Below, piece after piece: positions 1 through 5,170 of a stretch of 6,222 nt of DNA. Under the pieces are notes generated by a model. That model ran no database searches, was not told where the DNA came from, and saw only the letters and a list, made by a program, of their open reading frames with translations. The position numbers were made by a program, and so were the translations under genes. Numbering within the stretch: the stretch's first letter is position 1; every line of letters begins with the position of its first letter. The DNA is taken from positions 1 to 6,222 of the forward strand of contig USHY01000048.1 in NCBI GenBank assembly GCA_900554635.1, written 5' to 3'. Source of the stretch: an uncultured Clostridium sp. GTDB lineage: Bacteria > Bacillota > Clostridia > TANB77 > CAG-508.

Positions 1-2
1 CA

Positions 3-1079
3 GCAGGAGACAAATACAAAACAGCATATGAAGATGAAAGTAATATGAGTGAAGTAACCATAAATGGAGAAAAATATGCTTCAATAGAAGATTATTTAGA
101 ATCAATAAAACCATTACCAGAAGGAGCAGGCAAAAGATTTACTGAAACAAAAGAATACAACGATGGTACCAAAACAGCATGGATACCAGCAGGGTTTACC
201 GTGTCAGGAATAAATAGTGAAACCAAAGTAGATGGAGGACTTGTAATATACGATATACCAGAGAATGAAATAGAAAATGTAAAATGGGATGGAACAGAAA
301 AAACAAAATATAATCAATTTGTATGGATACCAGTAGCAGTAAATAAAGCAACGGACACAGAAACTAGCATAGCAAGCTTTTATAGATCAGAATGGGCAGA
401 TAATGCAAGGACACTAAGTACTTATTTTTATTTTTATACAGAACCATACTCATATGATAAAACAAATGATTATGATACAAGTACAGGAATAAAAAGCCAA
501 ATAGAAAATTTAACAAAGAGTATCTATAAATATGGAGGATTCTATATAGGCAGATACGAGGCAGGAAGTGAAACGGAGAGAAAAAGTTCATCAGGTAAAA
601 CCGCAATAGGCATAAAACAAGACATGTACCCATATAACTTTGTAAAATGGGGAGAAAGCATGAGCGATATTGGAACTATAGGAGCAGTAGCTCTATCAAA
701 CAGTTTGTATAATTCAAGCAATTATGGAGCAACCAGTATGCTATGTACCGGAGCATGTTGGGACAGTATGCTAGATTTCATAAAAGATACAAAAAATGTA
801 ACAAACAGTACAGAATGGGGAAATTATAATGATGCTGAATTTAAAATAACTAGAGGAAGCTATGCTGAGAGGGAAAATTACTTTTTAGGAAGTTTTACAG
901 CAGTAGAAGGAACATATAAATTATATTCTGTGTCAAACAAAGATATTTTACTTACAACAGGAGCAACAGAAAGAAACTCAGCTAAAAACATATATGATGT
1001 AGCAGGAAACTGTTTGGAATTGACTACAGAGTCCTACTCTTCAGATAGAAGAGTTGTCAGGGGCCGGCCAATACCGTGA
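3..1079 (+). CDS. FGE/C-type-lectin-like surface protein, 5' partial and frameshifted near its C-terminus (putative DGR target)
   Basis: The frame is open from base 3, and no ribosome binding site precedes the ATG at 45, so the true start lies upstream of the window. Counting from that ATG, residues about 43-340 resemble the FGE-sulfatase/SUMF1 fold: FVWIPV (92-97), GGFYIGRYEAG (164-174), a Cys/Trp-rich stretch around ACWD (237-240) and NIYDVAGN (315-322). In the wider family this fold includes catalytic formylglycine-generating enzymes and also non-catalytic ligand-binding C-type-lectin folds. In Clostridia such domains often sit at the end of pseudopilin-like surface proteins, but that N-terminus is not visible here. 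The reading frame stops at 1077-1079 after RGRPIP, whereas the expected ending (RGGQYRDF onward) continues one base out of frame to 1173, so a +1 frameshift lies near 1065. The usual WEW after AGN reads LEL (residues 324-326). Binding rather than catalysis is the likelier role, by inference. Confidence 0.72.
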   Translation, partial: AGDKYKTAYEDESNMSEVTINGEKYASIEDYLESIKPLPEGAGKRFTETKEYNDGTKTAWIPAGFTVSGINSETKVDGGLVIYDIPENEIENVKWDGTEKTKYNQFVWIPVAVNKATDTETSIASFYRSEWADNARTLSTYFYFYTEPYSYDKTNDYDTSTGIKSQIENLTKSIYKYGGFYIGRYEAGSETERKSSSGKTAIGIKQDMYPYNFVKWGESMSDIGTIGAVALSNSLYNSSNYGATSMLCTGACWDSMLDFIKDTKNVTNSTEWGNYNDAEFKITRGSYAERENYFLGSFTAVEGTYKLYSVSNKDILLTTGATERNSAKNIYDVAGNCLELTTESYSSDRRVVRGRPIP

Positions 1080-1173
1080 CTTTAGTTCTGGAGCTAACCA
1101 TCGTGGCACCACCGATCCTAATTTCGGCGACGACCGCTATGGGTTTCGTCCTGTAATTTATGTAAACTTGTAA
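1066..1173 (+). other. Putative DGR variable region and out-of-frame C-terminus of the FGE/CLec protein
   Basis: Read from GGC at 1066, this segment completes the domain: GQYRDF, then GANHRG, then YGFRPVIYVNL and a TAA stop at 1171-1173. YGFRPVIYV is the usual closing strand of FGE-like domains, so this is the real C-terminus. Of the 23 codons from 1072 to 1140, 22 end in C or T, while the rest of the gene prefers A/T-ending codons. G+C is 51 of 90 bases over 1061-1150, compared with about 35% in the 60 bases at 961-1020. Arginine is CGT/CGC here but mostly AGA/AGG upstream. This is the pattern left by adenine-specific mutagenesis of AAY codons in a DGR template repeat (AAY becoming NNY). The variable part probably ends near 1140-1150, with the constant GGGTTTCGTCCT stretch as a plausible homing-initiation site. 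No template repeat or reverse transcriptase lies in the window, so the DGR call is an inference. Confidence 0.6.
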
Positions 1174-1234
1174 TCCTGCAGGCGATTGGTTAATTGAATA
1201 GATAATGGTAGTTTTAGGGTAAGCTACAAGTGTG

Positions 1235-1261
1235 GCGCCACTTGAGTAGTGGCGCTTTTTT
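1235..1261 (+). terminator. Rho-independent terminator after the FGE/CLec gene
   Basis: GCGCCACT (1235-1242) pairs perfectly with AGTGGCGC (1248-1255) around a five-base loop TGAGT, followed by six T residues (1256-1261). It lies 61 bases after the out-of-frame stop codon. The left arm is also part of a self-complementary GTGGCGCCAC at 1232-1241. DGR variable regions are sometimes followed by a hairpin that helps homing, but the T-tract makes a plain terminator the simplest reading. Confidence 0.85.
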
Positions 1262-1313
1262 AGAGCTTTCAAAAAACACCACCACTCTTTTGGTCAGCCG
1301 TATTTTTTGTACC

Positions 1314-1342
1314 TTGAAATTTCTTTGAATTTATGATATAAA
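1314..1342 (+). promoter_or_regulatory. Sigma-A-type promoter for the PAP2-kinase gene
   Basis: TTGAAA (1314-1319) and TATAAA (1337-1342) are separated by exactly 17 bases. Transcription would begin about 20 bases before the ATG at 1369, which leaves room for the AGAGGT ribosome binding site at 1359-1364 and little else. No operator-like dyad is obvious. Confidence 0.55.
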
Positions 1343-1368
1343 TATTACAAAAAATAAAAGAGGTAAAT

Positions 1369-2394
1369 ATGAAGGATTTTTTTAAGAAATGTGTGATGTG
1401 GCTTGTGATGTTTGTGTGTTTGGTAGGGTTTTTGGCTTTGGCTGAGGATGTGTTTAACAGGGAGTTGATGAAAGGGGATGTTGTTGGGTATGAGTTGGTG
1501 TCTAGGTTTTTGATTGGCGATTTTGTGACACCGATTGCGAAGTTTGTTACAAATCTTGGTGGAGCAGTTTTTTTGATTGCTTTAACAGTGATTTTGATAT
1601 TGTTTATTAAGAACAAGAAGATAGGAATTTCGATTTTTGCTAACTTAACAATAATAACGGTTTTAAACCAGATTTTAAAAAGAATACTCCAAAGACCACG
1701 CCCAACAGAATTTAGGATAATTGAGGAAAGTGGATATAGCTTCCCTTCGGGACATTCAATGGTTAGCATGGCATTTTATGGATATTTAATTTATTTGAGT
1801 TATAAATATATTAAGAACAAATACATAAAATGGGGATTGAACTTTATTCTAGGGCTTCTAATAGTTTCAATAGGAATAAGCAGAATTTATTTGGGAGCGC
1901 ATTACACTAGTGATGTTATAGGCGGTTTCTTAATATCAATCTCATATTTAATAATATATGTAATGACTGTAAATAAATTAATGAAAGAAAATGAGAAAAA
2001 AACTTCATTAAGAAAGAAAAGAGAACTTAAGGTGAAAACAAAGAAGATAGCAAATAGCTTCAAATATGCATGGAAGGGATTAATATCAGCATTTGAAACA
2101 GAGAGAAATATGAAAATACATGTAATAATAATGTTTTTAGTAATTATTTCAGGCATATTTTTTAAAATAAATGTTTTTGAGTGGATTATATGTGTAATGT
2201 GCTTTGCTAGCGTGATAGGTGCAGAACTTTTGAACACTGCAATTGAAACAACTGTAGATATAGCAATGCCAGAAAGAAACGAAAAAGCAAAACTTGCAAA
2301 AGATATATCAGCAGGAGCTGTGCTAGTTATAGCTATAGGCTCTGCAATAATTGGCTTAATGATTTTTATACCAAAAATGTGGAATATAATATAA
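1369..2394 (+). CDS. PAP2-family lipid phosphatase fused to undecaprenol/diacylglycerol kinase (DgkA-like)
   Basis: This 341-residue membrane protein carries two complete domains. The N-terminal PAP2 phosphatase (about 1-205) has all three family motifs: K104-x6-R111-P112, P126-S127-G128-H129, and S171-R172-x5-H178-x3-D182, spread over several hydrophobic helices. A basic linker (about 206-228, many Lys/Arg) leads into a DgkA-type kinase (about 229-341) with ERN (245-247), the active-site-like run E286-L-L-N289-x3-E293-x3-D297, and KDISAGAVL (311-319). In Gram-positive bacteria the DgkA family mostly phosphorylates undecaprenol, and PAP2 enzymes dephosphorylate undecaprenyl pyrophosphate or phosphatidic acid. 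By inference the fusion tunes the undecaprenyl-phosphate carrier pool for wall synthesis or recycles lipids. The ATG follows AGAGGT at good spacing. The gene has its own promoter and terminator, so it looks monocistronic. Codon use changes within the PAP2 part: G/T-ending codons to about 1600, A-ending codons after. Confidence 0.93.
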   Translation: MKDFFKKCVMWLVMFVCLVGFLALAEDVFNRELMKGDVVGYELVSRFLIGDFVTPIAKFVTNLGGAVFLIALTVILILFIKNKKIGISIFANLTIITVLNQILKRILQRPRPTEFRIIEESGYSFPSGHSMVSMAFYGYLIYLSYKYIKNKYIKWGLNFILGLLIVSIGISRIYLGAHYTSDVIGGFLISISYLIIYVMTVNKLMKENEKKTSLRKKRELKVKTKKIANSFKYAWKGLISAFETERNMKIHVIIMFLVIISGIFFKINVFEWIICVMCFASVIGAELLNTAIETTVDIAMPERNEKAKLAKDISAGAVLVIAIGSAIIGLMIFIPKMWNII

Positions 2395-2397
2395 ATT

Positions 2398-2441
2398 AAA
2401 AAGTCATACTAGTAAAGATTTTAAACTAGTATGACTTTTTT
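2398..2441 (+). terminator. Strong rho-independent terminator (16-bp stem) after the PAP2-kinase gene
   Basis: The arms at 2398-2413 and 2425-2440 pair perfectly over 16 bases around an 11-base loop (2414-2424). The stem is flanked by A residues on the left and T residues on the right, so it could terminate in both directions. It lies three bases after the stop codon and isolates this gene from the ABC operon. Confidence 0.9.
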
Positions 2442-2474
2442 AAAAGAAAAATATGAAAAAAATTTCACATTCTA

Positions 2475-2503
2475 TTGACAAATACATACTAAATGAGTAT
2501 AAT
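2475..2503 (+). promoter_or_regulatory. Perfect-consensus promoter of the ABC operon with an embedded operator-like dyad
   Basis: TTGACA (2475-2480) and TATAAT (2498-2503) both match the sigma-A consensus at all six bases, with an optimal 17-base spacer. Inside it, ATACT (2486-2490) and AGTAT (2496-2500) form a 5-5-5 inverted repeat that overlaps the -10 element. A promoter this strong, blocked by a dyad, suggests control by a repressor, for example of the TetR type that often controls such exporters. No regulator gene is adjacent, so the operator role is an inference. Confidence 0.8.
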
Positions 2504-2505
2504 TT

Positions 2506-2537
2506 TTTTAAATATGAAATAAATATCATATTTAAAA
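2506..2537 (+). repeat. 12-bp inverted repeat in the 5' leader of the ABC ATPase gene
   Basis: TTTTAAATATGA (2506-2517) is the exact reverse complement of TCATATTTAAAA (2526-2537), with an eight-base spacer. It begins at about the expected transcription start and ends three bases before AGGAGG (2540-2545). It could be a second regulator site on DNA or an A/U-rich hairpin at the very 5' end of the mRNA, where it may affect stability or ribosome access. The perfect 12-base arms are unlikely to be accidental, but the role is unknown. Confidence 0.55.
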
Positions 2538-2549
2538 CAAGGAGGAGTT

Positions 2550-3260
2550 ATGAAAAGGATAGTAGAATTAAAAAATGTTAGTAAAACATACAAAATAGGA
2601 GACAATGATTTTAAAGCATTAGATGATGTAAACTTATCTATAAAAAAGGGCGAAATGGTTGTTGTACTAGGACCATCAGGAGCAGGAAAATCAACGCTAC
2701 TTAACTTAATTGGTGGAATGGATACCCCTACAAGTGGTAATGTAATTATTGATGGAGAAAACATTTCTAAATATAACGAGAATAAATTATCTAAATATCG
2801 TGCTGAAAATGTAGGCTTTATTTTTCAATTTTATAACATATTACCAACACTTACAGTACTTGAAAATGTTGAGTTAATAAAAGATGTTACTAAAAATGGA
2901 GTAGATAGCAAAGAAGCTATTAAAGCTGTGGGACTAGAAGCACACATGAATAAATTCCCAAATCAATTATCAGGTGGTGAGCAACAAAGAGTTTCTATAG
3001 CAAGGGCAATATCTAAAAACCCAAAATTATTACTATGTGATGAACCAACAGGTGCGCTAGATTCTGCAACAGGTGTAGAAGTTCTAAAACTTTTACGAAA
3101 ACAATGCGATGGAAGAAATGGAGACAACACAGTAATTATAGTTACACACAACAGCCTATTTGCAGACATTGCAGATACTGTAGTAAGAGTAAAAAACGGA
3201 AAAATTGAAAGTGTAACTGCTAACCCAAATCCTAAAAAGATTGATGAGGTGAAGTGGTAA
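2550..3260 (+). CDS. ABC transporter ATP-binding protein (MacB/LolD-type, FtsX-permease partner)
   Basis: The 236-residue protein is a full-length, intact ABC ATPase. It shows Walker A GPSGAGKST (41-49), Q-loop Gln93, the signature LSGGEQQR (140-147), Walker B LLLCDEP (160-166), D-loop ALD (169-171) and the switch His200. The LTVLENVEL stretch after the Q-loop and the overall length match the MacB/LolD/YknY-like group, which works with FtsX-type permeases to move peptides, lipids or drugs rather than to import nutrients. ATG at 2550 follows a full AGGAGG four bases upstream. Its TAA stop overlaps the ATG of the permease remnant (TAATG), so the two are translationally coupled. Expression is set by the consensus promoter and the two dyads upstream. 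Because the permease is reduced to a fragment, the ATPase probably lacks its normal local partner. The substrate cannot be told. Confidence 0.95.
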   Translation: MKRIVELKNVSKTYKIGDNDFKALDDVNLSIKKGEMVVVLGPSGAGKSTLLNLIGGMDTPTSGNVIIDGENISKYNENKLSKYRAENVGFIFQFYNILPTLTVLENVELIKDVTKNGVDSKEAIKAVGLEAHMNKFPNQLSGGEQQRVSIARAISKNPKLLLCDEPTGALDSATGVEVLKLLRKQCDGRNGDNTVIIVTHNSLFADIADTVVRVKNGKIESVTANPNPKKIDEVKW

Positions 3261-3541
3261 TGGCAAAACTAAATAAAAAAATAAAGAGAATATTCATAAA
3301 ACAAAACATCTGGTTAGCAGTTATAGGAATAATACTAAGCTTACCACTAGGATACACCATGATAGACTACATCTTCAAATCAGCACTAAGTGATGCTTAT
3401 GACTTCCCAGCAATAATAAAATTGCCATCATACCTATATGCAACAATAGGAAGCTTCGTAGTAGCAGTTTTGGTAAATGTAATATTAGCTAAGAAGGTAA
3501 AAACAATAGATATGGTAAGTAGCTTGAAGGGAAATGAATAA
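3260..3541 (+). CDS. FtsX-family ABC permease remnant (C-terminal fragment, internal deletion)
   Basis: Only 93 residues remain where partners of this ATPase type usually run to many hundreds. The start ATG at 3260 overlaps the ATPase stop and has GAGGTGAA at 3247-3254; a GTG at 3254 is possible but sits on top of that site. The first dozen residues (MAKLNKKIKRIF) look like a normal permease beginning: basic, before the first helix. What follows is the very end of an FtsX permease: a hydrophobic helix with SLPLGY, an extracytoplasmic stretch, a second helix, and a VSSLKGNE tail like those closing this family. The N-terminal helix, the large extracellular domain and two of the usual four core helices appear to be missing. 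The joint, roughly at 3290-3305, keeps the reading frame. The fragment is unlikely to transport anything. An assembly collapse is also possible. Confidence 0.75.
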   Translation: MAKLNKKIKRIFIKQNIWLAVIGIILSLPLGYTMIDYIFKSALSDAYDFPAIIKLPSYLYATIGSFVVAVLVNVILAKKVKTIDMVSSLKGNE

Positions 3542-3549
3542 GATTTTAG

Positions 3550-3590
3550 AAGTAGTAAAAGCAAGAACAACTTACTTTTACTACTTTTTT
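3550..3590 (+). terminator. Terminator of the ABC operon, overlapping the end of the antitoxin gene
   Basis: The arms at 3550-3561 and 3575-3586 pair perfectly over 12 bases around a 13-base loop, with a T-run at 3585-3590. It sits nine bases after the permease stop. The convergent antitoxin gene ends inside the right arm (its stop codon is 3583-3581), so the two operons share the element. Read on the minus strand it lacks a T-tract and would end transcription poorly. Confidence 0.8.
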
Positions 3591-3874
3591 ACAATATGCT
3601 TATCAATAGGCATAACTTTCAAAGTATAACCCATAGGTAGTAACATTTTAAGTAAAGTCTCAACTTTAGGCGAACGGGCACGGCTTTCAATTCTAGCGAT
3701 TACTGGTTGTTTTAATCCACAAATTTTACTTAAATCTCTTTGGGAAAGATTAGATTTTTCTCTAGCATCAATTGTTGCCTGAATTAAATCAACTTCAAGC
3801 TGAATTGCAGCTTCCTCCTCAGGTGTAAAATTCAAACTTTTTTCAACATCATTCCAAGTCACTTCTTTATTCAT
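3581..3874 (-). CDS. higA: HigA-like antitoxin, XRE-family helix-turn-helix
   Basis: The 97-residue protein has an N-terminal extension (1-40) and a clear Cro/C1-type helix-turn-helix at about 41-80. LSQRDLSKICGLKQPVIARIE (residues 43-63, read with the turn at ICGLKQ) carries the second and recognition helices. It is the second gene of a two-gene operon: its ATG overlaps the last eight bases of the upstream toxin gene, and it has AGGAGG at 3889-3884. This toxin-first order is typical of higBA modules. In the family the antitoxin binds and neutralises HigB and represses the operon by binding an upstream palindrome; a suitable palindrome lies at 4262-4279. The symbol is given by family and gene order, not by identity to a characterised system. 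Confidence 0.85.
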   Translation of the reverse strand: MNKEVTWNDVEKSLNFTPEEEAAIQLEVDLIQATIDAREKSNLSQRDLSKICGLKQPVIARIESRARSPKVETLLKMLLPMGYTLKVMPIDKHIVKK

Positions 3875-4232
3875 TTTCTTTATCCTCCTTTTTCATGTAT
3901 TCTGCTAATAATTTTCTGGCTCGGTCAATTTCTCTTTTGGGAGTTTTTTGAGTTTCCTTCATAAAACATGTTAATAACAAAAATGTGCTATTTGTAATAT
4001 GTGCAAATATTATTCGATCTCGCAACGGTCGTAATTCCCATATATTATCACACAAATGCTTTATGTATGGCGCTCCGAGAGCAAGACCATTGGTTTGTAA
4101 AAGTCTCATATAAGCTGTAATTTTTTCGAGTTTTATCCTACTATCTTTATTATTATGCTGATTCAAATAATTAATGTAGGCTAAAACTTCATTTTCATCT
4201 TTAGTATTTTGATAAAAAACAATTTTATACAT
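3867..4232 (-). CDS. higB: HigB-like toxin, phage-derived Gp49/RelE superfamily
   Basis: The 121-residue protein matches the Gp49-like (HigB) toxin family: a helical N-terminal half, the conserved core IWELRPLRDRIIFA (64-77), then a beta strand and the family tail MKETQKTPKREIDRA (91-105). Family members are ribosome-dependent mRNA interferases, with RelE-fold basic residues contacting mRNA; Arg68, Arg71 and Arg73 are candidates here by position. The ATG (4232-4230) has AGGAG at 4243-4239. The gene overlaps the antitoxin by eight bases, so the pair is translationally coupled. It appears intact. The operon is transcribed toward the ABC operon and away from the chimeric regulator gene. Both full-length genes and a good promoter suggest an active module, unlike several of its neighbours. 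Confidence 0.87.
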   Translation of the reverse strand: MYKIVFYQNTKDENEVLAYINYLNQHNNKDSRIKLEKITAYMRLLQTNGLALGAPYIKHLCDNIWELRPLRDRIIFAHITNSTFLLLTCFMKETQKTPKREIDRARKLLAEYMKKEDKENE

Positions 4233-4259
4233 ACAGAACTCCTTCTATAGTACAATATA

Positions 4260-4288
4260 ATGATAACACATCGGTTATCGAAAGTCAA
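4260..4288 (-). promoter_or_regulatory. higBA promoter with operator palindrome
   Basis: On the minus strand, TTGACT (4288-4283) and TATCAT (4265-4260) are 17 bases apart. GATAAC (4262-4267) and GTTATC (4274-4279) form a perfect six-base inverted repeat with a six-base spacer that covers the -10 element and half of the spacer. This is where an antitoxin or toxin-antitoxin complex would sit to shut the promoter off, as in known higBA and relBE autoregulation. HigA binding here is inferred. Confidence 0.72.
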
Positions 4289-4356
4289 TACTATATTTGA
4301 TTTAAAATTTAATTGATTTTCTTAAAGAAAAAAATATTAAGAAAATAAAAATACAA

Positions 4357-4377
4357 TTGGCAAGTTGAAATTGCCAA
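4357..4377. repeat. Small inverted repeat in the higBA / chimeric regulator intergenic region
   Basis: TTGGCAA (4357-4363) and TTGCCAA (4371-4377) are exact reverse complements around a seven-base spacer. The site lies about 65 bases upstream of the -35 element of the 4497 gene. It has no T-tract and is not placed as a terminator; it may be a regulator-binding site. Nothing else is recognisable between 4289 and 4441. Confidence 0.3.
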
Positions 4378-4441
4378 GAATAATATAAAATGTTTATAAC
4401 ATATTTTTGTAAAGAAGTCAACATTATTTGGTATGAATTTA

Positions 4442-4470
4442 TTGAAAAAATCTTAAACTTATGGTATAAA
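4442..4470 (+). promoter_or_regulatory. Extended -10 promoter of the chimeric regulator gene
   Basis: TTGAAA (4442-4447) and TATAAA (4465-4470) are 17 bases apart. TG at 4462-4463, one base before the -10, makes it an extended -10 promoter. The predicted start lies about 20 bases before the ATG at 4497, which has AGGGGT at 4483-4488. Confidence 0.65.
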
Positions 4471-4496
4471 TAAAGAAAAAACAGGGGTAATGTTTT

Positions 4497-5090
4497 ATGA
4501 GGATATTAGTTGTAGAAGATGAATTTAAAATTGCTGATGTTATTGCAAGTAGATTGAGGAAAGAAAACTATATTGTAGATGTGTTTAGTGATGGAGAAGA
4601 TGGACTTGATAATGCTTTGACTAATATTTATGATTTGATTATATTAGATGTAATGTTACCAAAAGTAAATGGTTTTACAATATTAGCAGAAATTAGAAGA
4701 GAAAAAATTGTTGATGAAAATGAAAAAGTTGTATTTGCATATAAAGCAGATAGAAATATATCAACTTTAGTATATAGCTCAAGTAATCTTACAGACCAAG
4801 ATTATACAGTATACGCAGGAAATAGCATAGAGGGAAAACTAGATAGCAATAATGTTTATACTGAAATAACTTCATTAGATTTACAGAATATGACTAAACA
4901 AGAAAATTCAAGTGGTATGGGTGGACCAATGAGACCTAAAAATGGTTTTCAAGAAAGAAGTGCAGAAACAATTAAAAGTAATGAATTAGAACCAAATACA
5001 AAAATTGCAAAAATGATATTAATCTTTCTCATAATCTTAATAATTGCAATTGCTGTAACAGCAGTAATTGCAGTAGTTAAGAGAAAATAA
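4497..5090 (+). CDS. Chimeric protein: truncated OmpR-type receiver domain fused to the C-terminus of a Cthe_2159-like carbohydrate-binding protein
   Basis: Residues 1-70 are the first part of a response-regulator receiver: MRILVVEDE with acidic Glu7/Asp8, phosphoacceptor Asp51 in LIILDVMLPKVNG, and the following helix ILAEIRRE. The conserved Thr/Ser and Lys switch residues, the rest of the receiver and the whole DNA-binding domain are missing. From about residue 73 the sequence is different: strand-like repeats (VVFAYKA, STLVYSSSNLTDQDYTVYAG), a Gly/Met/Pro-rich linker (139-150), a hydrophobic helix (about 172-193) and a basic VKRK tail. That resembles the end of clostridial Cthe_2159-type carbohydrate-binding surface proteins, often encoded beside a two-component system. 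The simplest reading is one deletion that removed the rest of the regulator, probably a sensor kinase, and most of the surface-protein gene, leaving an in-frame joint near 4705-4720. Promoter, ribosome site and frame are intact, but a working regulator is unlikely. Confidence 0.75.
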   Translation: MRILVVEDEFKIADVIASRLRKENYIVDVFSDGEDGLDNALTNIYDLIILDVMLPKVNGFTILAEIRREKIVDENEKVVFAYKADRNISTLVYSSSNLTDQDYTVYAGNSIEGKLDSNNVYTEITSLDLQNMTKQENSSGMGGPMRPKNGFQERSAETIKSNELEPNTKIAKMILIFLIILIIAIAVTAVIAVVKRK

Positions 5091-5093
5091 ATA

Positions 5094-5127
5094 AAAGGGG
5101 AATAACTATTGTAAGTTATTCTCCTTT
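5094..5127 (+). terminator. Hairpin after the chimeric gene, probable terminator
   Basis: The arms at 5094-5106 and 5115-5127 pair over 13 bases with one G-T wobble (5099/5122) around an eight-base loop. The tail TTTATGAT is only moderately T-rich, so termination may be partial. The loop contains the -35 element of the next promoter, so terminator and promoter overlap. Confidence 0.6.
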
Positions 5128-5137
5128 ATGATATAAT
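5109..5137 (+). promoter_or_regulatory. Promoter of the CmpB-like membrane protein gene
   Basis: TTGTAA (5109-5114) and a perfect TATAAT (5132-5137) are separated by 17 bases, and TG at 5129-5130 gives an extended -10. The -35 lies in the loop of the preceding hairpin. Transcription would start about 25 bases before the start codon at 5171. Confidence 0.6.
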
Positions 5138-5170
5138 TTTATCAAAATTTGTCGAATAATGGGAGATATT

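Noticed and set aside
1059..1079. Programmed +1 ribosomal frameshift in the FGE/CLec gene
   Set aside because: There is no slow or stop codon at the shift point, no Shine-Dalgarno-like stimulator and no clear downstream structure. Mutation or sequencing error is simpler.
1057..1272. Minus-strand open frame of about 71 codons across the variable region
   Set aside because: It is antisense to the recognisable domain end and terminator, has no ribosome binding site and matches no known family.
1269..1769. Long minus-strand open frame opposite the PAP2 domain
   Set aside because: It is a shadow of a gene with all catalytic motifs on the plus strand; its content is low-complexity and K/I/N/T-rich.
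3254..3262. GTG at 3254 as the start of the permease remnant
   Set aside because: It overlaps the likely ribosome binding site GAGGTGAA. The ATG at 3260 has proper spacing and the TAATG coupling to the ATPase stop.
5159..5170. ATG at 5159 as the start of the CmpB-like gene
   Set aside because: It has no Shine-Dalgarno upstream, while GGGAG at 5161-5165 serves the ATG at 5171.
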